From assembly GCA_963556195.1 (NCBI GenBank), contig OY744528.1, forward strand, positions 63,357,646-63,421,645: a stretch of DNA of 64,000 nucleotides, given 5' to 3'. A model generated the notes under the pieces. It ran no database searches and was not told the origin of the DNA. It saw only the letters and a program-made list of their open reading frames with translations. Shown in pieces: positions 56,740-64,000 of this stretch. The first letter of the stretch is position 1. Each line of letters opens with the position of its first letter. Source of the stretch: Sepiola atlantica (Eukaryota > Mollusca > Cephalopoda > Sepiida > Sepiolidae). The position numbers and the translations under genes are program-made.

Positions 56740-57678
56740 CGTAAATGCTATTTCAAACGTAAGCGTGTCAAACCAACGAAAATACTTTTCTAAACGTAAA
56801 AATGACAGACCAAGTAAAATGCTATTTCAAACGTAAGCGTGATAGATTAACGAAAATACCTTTTCAAACGTAAGAGTGACATGCTAACGAAAATGTTATT
56901 TTAAACATAAGCATCACAGACCAAGGAAAATGTTATTACCAACGTACACGTGAAAGACCAACGAACACGGTAAGCGTGACAGACCAACGAAAATACTATT
57001 TTAAACGTAAGCGTGACAGACCAACGAAAATTCTATTTCAAACGTAAGCATATCAGACCAAAGAAAATGCTATTATGAACGTAAACATAGAAGACCAAAG
57101 AAAATGCTATTTCAAATGAAAAGGTGATAGACCAACGAACATTTCACTCGTAAGCATTATAAACAAGAAAAATGCTATTTCAAACGTAAGCATGACAAAC
57201 CAACGAAATGCTATTTCAAACGTAAGCATTATAGACAAGGAAAATGCTATTTCAAATGTAAGCATTATAAACAAGGAAAATGCTATTTCAAACGTAAGCA
57301 TGACAAACCAACGAAATGCTATTTCAAACGTAAGCATTATAGACAAGGAAAATGCTATTTCAAATGTAAGCATTATAAACAAGGAAAATGCTATTTCAAA
57401 CGTAAGCATGACAAACCAACGAAATGCTATTTCAAACGTAAGCATTATAGACAAGGAAAATGCTATTTCAAATGTAAGCATTATAAACAAGGAAAATGCT
57501 ATTTCAAACGTAAGCATTATAAACAAGGAAAATGCTATTTCAAACGTACGCATTATAAACAAGGAAAATGCTATTTCAAACGTAAGCATTATAAACAAGG
57601 AAAATGCTATTTCAAACGTAAGCATGACAAACCAACGAAATGCTATTTCAAACGTAAGCATTATAGACAAGGAAAATG
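56740..57678. repeat. 36/37-bp minisatellite with higher-order ABC structure
   Basis: From 56740 to about 57190 the unit is near 37 bp ('AACGTAAGCGTGACAGACCA' then 'ACGAAAATGCTATTTCA') and diverged. From 57190 to 57678 the unit is 36 bp and nearly uniform, with three types: A ('GCATGACAAACCAACG'), B ('GCATTATAGACAAGG') and C ('GCATTATAAACAAGG'). The order is ABC ABC ABCCCC AB, so A recurs at 57190, 57298, 57406 (108-bp steps) and 57622 (216 bp). Since 36 is divisible by three, both strands stay open, giving 166- and 187-residue frames with a 12-residue repeat. I regard these as by-products of the period, not as genes. Confidence 0.93.
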
Positions 57679-57679
57679 C

Positions 57680-59240
57680 CAGGTTAAACTGAAGGTCGAC
57701 GGCTCAACAGACTGACAGAACTTCTCAAAGAGATTGTTGGACACGTCTAAAACGAGATAAGTCCATACAATATGTGCGTTAAGCGGTGAACATCCTTTTC
57801 CAAACTAATTCATGTATTTTTTATGTCTTTTATAAAAATCAACGGCTCATTTAGCATAATGGTTAGAGTGTTATCAAAAACTCAAACATTGTAATTGGTG
57901 GCTCCTTGATGTCACTCAGAACTATCACGTGACGATCATGGGTGAATGAAAAATTCCAGGGAAAGAAGTGGCATCCTCCCTTACATCTCGGTATAGTAAT
58001 CAATGTAAAAAATCATAGAAGCTGCGACGTTCTGTCAGCCAAAGCGCCCGTTTGACCATGTGCATACACCGTCGGGCTTCGCTACATGCATGAGAACAAA
58101 AATCCTCCTGGATGGGTCTGTTGTGTGATCAGCTTGCTATATTGAAGTACGTGCTAAAGTCATCTGAATAAGTATAGGGTTCGCCGGAATCTGTACACTT
58201 TTACGGTTCTCCGTTGGCCAGAGCAGTCCAACCCTTCCGTAATCAATAATGGCTTTCGTGAAGCTGCAATGTTCTCCCTGTTGACGTCACGTTTGACAAT
58301 AGTCGACACAGGAAATACAACTACCCTTAATGAATCGAGGGATTTTTGTTCAGTATTTACCCCTCTAGATCCGCCATGTTCTGTCTATGCCCATGCGTAT
58401 TAACAAGCTGACCTCGTGAAACATATATCTCTTCAGAACGGTCATTCAGATGGAAGAGGCTGTATTTTGGAATGCATGAAAATCAGGCGAAGATGCTACG
58501 AATAGGTAATTTCGTAAACCACTACTCCTCTACAAATGAGTTAGCCTTTGTTTGCGTAACTGTGGATATATTTCCTTACCAATAATGTTCTTCTATATAT
58601 CTCCAGACATGTGTAATTGGTCGAAATGCATCTATCTATACGGATATCACATAACAATCATTCGGTATTTTGAACTTTCTTGACTGAAGCAATTTTTTTC
58701 GGTTAATTTAAGTTTTTGAATTGTTTATTACTACGATTTTACATTCTTTAACCCTAGAAAAAAGACCGTAACGAGAAATATGTTTTTAGTATATTCATAG
58801 ATATACACTCTTTGATCCACTCACCCACACAAAAAATCTGATTCTACTGTTTTTAGTCGATTACGTGTTAACAATCTGAAAAAAAAGAGCTAAAAAGAAA
58901 GAAACCAGTTATTTTAGAATTTATTTCAACAGATTCTTTTCGTAGATAAATTTAACCTAACATAAACCCAATTATAGCGTTTTAGGGTTGTTAGCAATAT
59001 TTTTTACCACTAACCCTAAGTCTGAGTGGCTGACAGTTAGGTTATAGTTGATATTATGTAAGAAGACTGTGCCAAATGTTTTGAAAAATAATTTATTGGA
59101 GAAAGAATGTTTCGAAAAATAATAAAACCAATAATAAAACAAACACATTTTATTAAAAATCAAATTGAAACAAGCCACGCATGCGTGGTCCCCGTCTGTA
59201 TATGACTCGATGTGGCGAGTGTAAAATGCAATAAATTTGG
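57680..59240. other. Stretch without a supported gene
   Basis: No coding signal is convincing, including the 137-residue minus-strand frame at 58972-59385, which overlaps the tandem repeat. A tRNA-A-box-like motif lies at 57849-57862 without a B box. Confidence 0.45.
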
Positions 59241-59244
59241 GCAA

Positions 59245-59770
59245 TTTGGGGCATTTTTGACCCCCATTGTACCCCTTGGGGGCGCGAACCAGAATTTTAC
59301 TGAGGTTACGGATGCTCATTTTATACCCAGAACAATTGCCTCTACATTTTGGCCAAGTTACAGAAGAATTGAATAGATATATCAAACGTTATGGGAGAAA
59401 AGGGTCATTTTTGCCATTTTGGGGGCTTTTGACCCCCTGGGGGTGCGAACCAGATTGTTTCCAAGGTCAACGATACTTATTTTCTATTAGGAACAATTGC
59501 CTCCATATTTTGGTCAAGTTTCAGAGAAATTGAATGGATGGATGAAAAGTTATGGGGCAAAAAATTTCATTTTTTGCCATTTTAGGGCCTTTTGACCCCC
59601 TGGATGGCTAACCAGATTTTTTTTTTCAAAAATCGGAGAATGTCACTTTCTAACCTGACCAAAGTTACAACTTCATGCAAAATTTCAGAGAAATTCAATG
59701 GATGGTTGCGGAGAAAAATCCGGACGGACGGACGGACGGACGGATGGACGGACGGACGGAAATGCCTCAA
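59245..59770 (+). repeat. ~165-bp tandem repeat ending in (GGAC)n
   Basis: Three diverged units are marked by 'TTTTGACCCCC' at about 59255, 59427 and 59590 (steps of 172 and 163 bp). Each is followed by 'GCGAACCAGA' or 'GCTAACCAGA', a variable middle, and 'TTTCAGAGAAATTGAATGGA' or variant. The last unit runs into 'GCGGAGAAAAATCCGGACGG' and a GGAC tetranucleotide run (59722-59760). Confidence 0.85.
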
Positions 59771-60364
59771 AACATAGGTCCCCCAATTTTATAAATCGGG
59801 GGACCAATATATTAGAAGTTAAACAGCATAATAATGACGTGTCAATGCAGAAGAAATTTTCTTTTATACGTTGGATAGATTTCACGGTAGATTTATCCGC
59901 AAAAAATCAGAAAACATGAATATTTTGCAAACATAAAATTTAAAAAAAGAAAGTCGTAAAAATTAGACAACAAATTAATAGGGAGGGTTAATTTTCCCTA
60001 TCACCGTTTGCAAAATCAGATAAAATAAACGAAGCTAACTGCTTCAATATAATTCATATTACTGTCAAGAAATATATAACAAGAAATGCTTAATTCGACG
60101 CTTAATTCTAATTTGTCCGATTGAGATTTGGATCTATGATTAATAACAAATAGCAGGTTTCCTTTGTTTATATGAGCGTTACCACGTGGAACACACTATT
60201 TTGAAACATCGACTCGATAAAATGCGGGTAGAGATCATTCAATATCTGTCTTATATCTCTAAACTCTTTTTTAGTTCCAAACCTCATACTTCAGAGAATT
60301 ACTATTTGTTTCATTTAAAGATGTGTTTGAAATCGTTAAATTGCAACATACCATACGCTTAATA
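59771..60364. other. Gene-less A/T-rich stretch
   Basis: No gene, RNA or repeat is recognised. Confidence 0.5.
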
Positions 60365-60412
60365 TGTCTTTAATCCTTTTGCAATGTAATGTACCAACAT
60401 CTACGAGAGATA

Positions 60413-60459
<47 letters not shown>

Positions 60460-60602
60460 TATATTTGTTCATGTAGCTGTTTCTCTTCCCAGTTTTAGTT
60501 ATTGCCTTCTTCAACTGGGTTCTAACTTTTGACGACTGTAATCAGCCTTTCTGTATTTTGGTGTGTAATTTCTTTTCATGTGTTATATCAACGTCTATAA
60601 CA

Positions 60603-60671
<69 letters not shown>

Positions 60672-61400
60672 GTTGTTATGTCAGAAAGAGTCCATGTTGT
60701 GGCTTCACTTCCATTTTTTTGTTCACGTCTATTTATATTTGTTCCGGCTTTTGGCGACTCTTATCAGCCATTCTGTATTTTCTTTTTAATCTCCTTTTCA
60801 TGTAATATACCAACGTCGACGAAAACCAAATCTATCTATAATATATTTATTGTTTCATATAGACTCATTGTAGCTACTTCTATTTCGATTTTTCTGTTCT
60901 CGCAATATTTAACTTGGTGCTGTATTTGGCGGCTGTAATCAGCCTTTCTTTTTTAAAAATCTTTTCCATGTAATATACGAACGTCTACGACGGACAAATA
61001 TCTCTATACTATATTTTTGTCCCATAAAGAGTCTATGTAGCTACTTCTTTTTCTGATTTTCTCGTTAATGCCTTTTTCAATTTGGTCATGTTTTTCGTGG
61101 TTGTAATCGATCTTTCTGAATTTTGTTTTTATTTTATTTTTCACAACAGACTAATTTATCTATAATATATTTGTTCTAATATAAAAATTCCATGTAGCCT
61201 GTCTCTTCTCATTTATTCGTTCTCGCCTTTTTAAACTTGTTCCAAATTTGGCGGCTATAATCAGCATTTCTGAATATTGTTTTTTATTCTTTTTCTATGT
61301 AACATACAAGCGTTTACGGAATACCACTATTTATATACTATATTTGTGTTCTTATAAATAGTCCATGTAGTTTGTGCTCTTCACACTTTTCTGTTTTTGC
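60365..61400 (-). repeat. Diverged tandem array, period about 150-220 bp
   Basis: A composite unit recurs: 'TGTAATATACCAACGTCTAC', 'ATACTATATTTGTTC', 'GTCCATGTAGCTACTTCT', 'TTCTGTTCTCGCCTTTTTCA', 'GGCGGCTGTAATCAGCCTTT'. The ATCAGC mark lies at about 60540, 60763, 60938, 61106 (as ATCGAT) and 61259. (AT)n and (CA)n tracts sit inside the first units (60417-60458, 60605-60668). A related end block is at 61540-61610 and again at 22280-22350. The orientation and origin are unclear. Confidence 0.75.
60605..60668. repeat. (CA)n then (AT)n microsatellite
   Basis: CA dinucleotides pass into TA dinucleotides at about 60633. Confidence 0.97.
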
Positions 61401-61404
61401 TTTC

Positions 61405-62095
61405 TTCAACTTGGTCATGCATCTCTGAATTTTATTGCATCCTCTACAATGTTCGACCAGTCCTTTCTCAATTTTGCATAACGTTTATCATTATTATCCT
61501 TCGGGTGCATTGTGTCATGCATTTTATTAATTTCTTTGTTCTTTGATCCATTTTCCTGAATTCTTCTTTTGTCCAGCTTATGAAGGGTCCAGTGTACTTT
61601 ACTAGGAATACAGTGATATAATTGAAAAACGAATCCTATACAAAGATCTAATATTTTATCGGATAAAACGGTAATTCATTTTGTACTGGGCTTGCCTTTT
61701 TTTCAATAATAAGTGAGACGGAGAAGGATTGAAAAGGAAGATATGGGGGAGGAAAGAAAGATAGTTAGAGATAAATAGATATAGAGAACATGAAAAGGAA
61801 ATAGAGAAAGAAAGTTAGGAGATACAGTAAGAAAGAGAAAAAGAAATAGATGGATGGAGTGTGAGTTAGGAAAATAGTAGTTGAAGAGAGGGAGGTTAGA
61901 GACAGAGATACAGATTGAAAAAAAGGTAGATCTAAAATGGGAGCAAAAAGAAGAACAAGGAGAGCAATCGTCATGGGCCTGCGTTGCGTCTGACATCCAT
62001 AAACATCAGAGTTGACGTTTTAATATAATTCATAATTCGAAAACTGCAAAATATAGAAAAATATATAAATAGTAATACGGGGTGCAGGGATTTTA
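61405..62095. other. Gene-less stretch with purine-rich tract
   Basis: A GA-rich tract (61715-61965) with imperfect GAAAGA/GAGAGA repeats creates long minus-strand frames of Ser/Phe/Leu composition that I do not call. The rest is ordinary A/T-rich DNA. Confidence 0.55.
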
Positions 62096-62099
62096 GCAA

Positions 62100-62280
62100 C
62101 AATATATAAGGGGCATATTTATCCCTCTGTGTGCCTAGAACTAAGCGGAACTTCAATGAGCAAAGGTTCTTTTTTAGAACTGCCAGTCTGTGGAACACAG
62201 TACTACGGGGCTGATACCAGGCTGGCTATAACATTGTAAGTCGAATGTAAACCAATTATTGTTGAGCCTTCCTCTTAAAT
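62100..62280 (+). mobile_element. LINE fragment (extreme C-terminus)
   Basis: The plus strand reads 'FIPLCA' then 'NFNEQRFFFRTASLWNTVLRG' in an adjacent frame and 'KSNVNQLLLSLPL'. The FxRTAxLWNxL motif is the end of CR1/L2/Jockey-like reverse transcriptases. Too little remains to assign it to LINE-A or LINE-B. Confidence 0.6.
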
Positions 62281-62639
62281 AGTCACTTTTTAACCAGTCG
62301 CAACCATCGTTGTTAATCACCCCCCCCCCGGTGTTTCACCGTCTACCTGTTAAACTTATATTCCTTATCCTCGAGTGGCTTGTATGCTTTGATAAGTGGT
62401 GACTCGTTTGTAAAAATAAATACATAATAAATTAATTCCCAGGCAATACTTGCGGTAAATGTATAAATTGAACAGACGGACAACAAAAATATGGCTTAAG
62501 CAGATGAAACGGAAATAATGAAATTTCCACGTGTTCAGGTAAATCGTATACTTTTTTACCTCTTCACTGAGAGCTAAGATACACAAGATCAGGTGAAAAA
62601 CGAGCGCACTAGGAAAAGTGAACGCAGGTCTACAAAAAC

Positions 62640-62825
62640 TACCTGAGCAGCCCCATCGGCATTTGCGGTAAGGGTGACTCCTTCTCAGAAAGAGAAAGTA
62701 AAGCCTTGGATGCCGTACGTCCTAGAACTGAACAGAACCATATCGCAGCCCAGAAGAAGCAAGACCACTGTCGAACTGATTGTCGATGACGTATTCTCAA
62801 CTGATATGAGCAACATCTACTCAAG
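62640..62825 (+). repeat. Copy of the ~345-bp dispersed repeat
   Basis: 'CTGAGCAGCCCCATCGGCAT', 'AGAAAGAGAAAGTAAAGCC' and 'TCCTAGAACTGAACAG', then 'CAACTGATATGAGCAACA', match the units in the Gypsy-1 5' LTR and at 33.7 kb in order. A ten-base C-run lies upstream at 62320-62329. Confidence 0.65.
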
Positions 62826-62849
62826 CTCTGCCAGTTATATGCGAATATT

Positions 62850-63416
62850 TGGGTATTAAGACACGTGTTAAACTATTGAATACGTTTGCCTTTCATTTCC
62901 AGTGATAAAAGCTGAAATATTTCTCTCGCTTTCTCTCTCTCTCTCTCTCTTTACCGTGTAAATGAACGGCATAAAAGGGAATATGTTACACTATAGAATG
63001 GAGTTGATTAACAGGTATCAATCTGTTGTACTCTGTTCATCATAAGGTGTTCAGTTTTTATTTTGCATCGGAGAAGAAAAGAAATGCGACATTAGAACAA
63101 CCAGCCCAGAAGAGATTAATGGCCGCACATAACAAAGCCCTACGTTTGAGCGATGGGGTTAATTGAGTGTAGGTTAACTAGAAAGAGAAGACTGGGAAGA
63201 AGAAGAAGAAGAAGAAGAAAACCGGCAAATAGTGGGCTTCGAAGTTCCAGCCAACCACACGGTGAACCGAAATGAGACAGAAACACTATGTAAATACATG
63301 CAACTTGCCGAAGGTTGGAGTGAGCGTATATAATTGTGTCAATTCATCTGTCAACGAAGTTTCAAGATAACTGTGATAAAAAGCAGAGAGAGAGAAGAAG
63401 AAATCGATAGATAGAT

Positions 63417-63480
<64 letters not shown>

Positions 63481-64000
63481 GGTGGATGAAGGATATATTA
63501 TAATGGAAAGAGAATGAGAATGAGGAAGATAGTGGTACCGGTAGAAGATGGCGGGAGGACAAAAAAGATTGAAAAAAAAAGGGGAGATGAAAAAAGAAAC
63601 ATAGGTTCAGAGAGTGAGAGAGATGGAAAAAGTGGCAGAACGAGGTGGTAGAAGAAGGCGAGAGAGGATATAAAGAGAGGGAAAGAGGATGGGAAGAAAA
63701 CAAGAGACGGAGGGGGGAAAGATCGAGACAAATGAAGAAAGAGAAGAGGGAAGGAAAAAGAGGGATAAGAGATACAGTGGAAAAAAGCAAAGAGAAAAAG
63801 ATGGACGAAGTAGGAAGTGGGAGGGAGGGACAGAGCGAGAAGATTGAAAGAAGGGAGACCGAAACTGATATTCTGTCTTTCTTGGTCTCCCAACGAAAGC
63901 AGAGATTGGCACAATGTCAGTTTTTAATATTAGGAAAATCCAGCGCCGCAAAAAGGAGCACTCTTGATCGCGATAAAAATGAAAATGCTCTCAGTCTGGA
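62850..64000. other. Gene-less stretch dominated by purine-rich simple repeats
   Basis: It contains (CT)n at 62928-62951, (GAA)n at 63199-63221, (AT)n(AG)n at 63418-63480 and a 400-bp GA-rich tract at 63480-63880. Overlapping minus-strand frames of 114-142 residues are low-complexity Ser/Phe/Leu/Pro and are not supported as genes. Confidence 0.6.
63418..63480. repeat. (AT)n then (AG)n microsatellite
   Basis: TA dinucleotides pass directly into GA dinucleotides near 63460. Confidence 0.97.

Noticed and set aside
56740..57678. Possible CRISPR-like array
   Set aside because: Units are directly adjacent without unique spacers, the DNA is clearly eukaryotic and no cas genes are present. It is a minisatellite.
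57849..57880. tRNA-like A box (TAGCATAATGGTTAGAG)
   Set aside because: No B box is found at the expected distance and no cloverleaf pairing, so a chance match or a far-decayed SINE head cannot be told apart.
63362..63951. Long overlapping minus-strand frames (114-142 residues)
   Set aside because: They arise from a purine-rich tract, giving Ser/Phe/Leu/Pro low-complexity peptides in all three frames.

Overview
This window looks like repeat-rich, gene-poor animal DNA, most likely from a mollusc and probably a coleoid cephalopod such as an octopus. The evidence is eukaryotic splice signals, no operon-like gene packing, A/T-rich sequence with very many long (AT)n microsatellites, and a dense layer of decayed retrotransposons of types familiar from octopus assemblies. 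The species assignment is inference. Almost every coding signal belongs to a mobile element, and most are broken by stops or frameshifts. The one good candidate for a host gene is a single exon at 22.7-23.1 kb. It has a splice acceptor, a start codon, a signal peptide and a splice donor, so it looks like the first coding exon of a secreted protein. I could not identify the protein.

Layout. 1.9-3.8 kb: 5' part of a LINE (family A, CR1/L2/Jockey-type), minus strand. 4.1-5.1 kb: 3' end of a Penelope-like element (reverse transcriptase tail plus GIY-YIG domain), plus strand. 6.2-7.7 kb: a large foldback structure with arms of about 500-600 bp. 7.8-13.3 kb: a heavily decayed Gypsy LTR retrotransposon on the minus strand, whose 5' LTR carries two copies of a dispersed repeat. 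15.6-19.7 kb: LINE fragments and a rearranged mariner remnant. 20.5-23.6 kb: a hairpin (MITE-like) repeat, a perfect 25-bp tandem array, two 5S-rRNA-like sequences and the secreted-protein exon. 24.7-29.5 kb: LINE-B pieces around the most complete LINE-A copy (plus strand, about 3.5 kb). 29.8-32.7 kb: microsatellites, a GGAC-rich minisatellite, a 5S-derived tandem dimer and a satellite of about 333 bp with a nested 10-bp repeat. 35.9-39.9 kb: a LINE-A copy with an internal inversion and two opposed LINE-B fragments. 42.0-46.3 kb: a decayed, intronless copy of a large invertebrate protein family of unknown function with PIN/FEN-like acidic motifs. 47.0-51.1 kb: the youngest-looking element, a second Gypsy with 139-bp LTRs and long open stretches. 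51.2-52.4 kb: two more non-LTR fragments. 53.5-64 kb: tandem repeats (including a 36/37-bp array with higher-order structure), a tRNA-like sequence, LINE remnants and purine-rich tracts.

The parts do not form a pathway. The window records repeated insertion, rearrangement and tandem expansion. The leads most worth following are the 5S-rRNA-derived repeats (at least four copies at three sites), the unknown-family pseudogene, the secreted-protein exon, the foldback family and the higher-order minisatellite. All family assignments come from reading motifs by eye. No database search was run, and boundaries of decayed elements are approximate to tens of bases.
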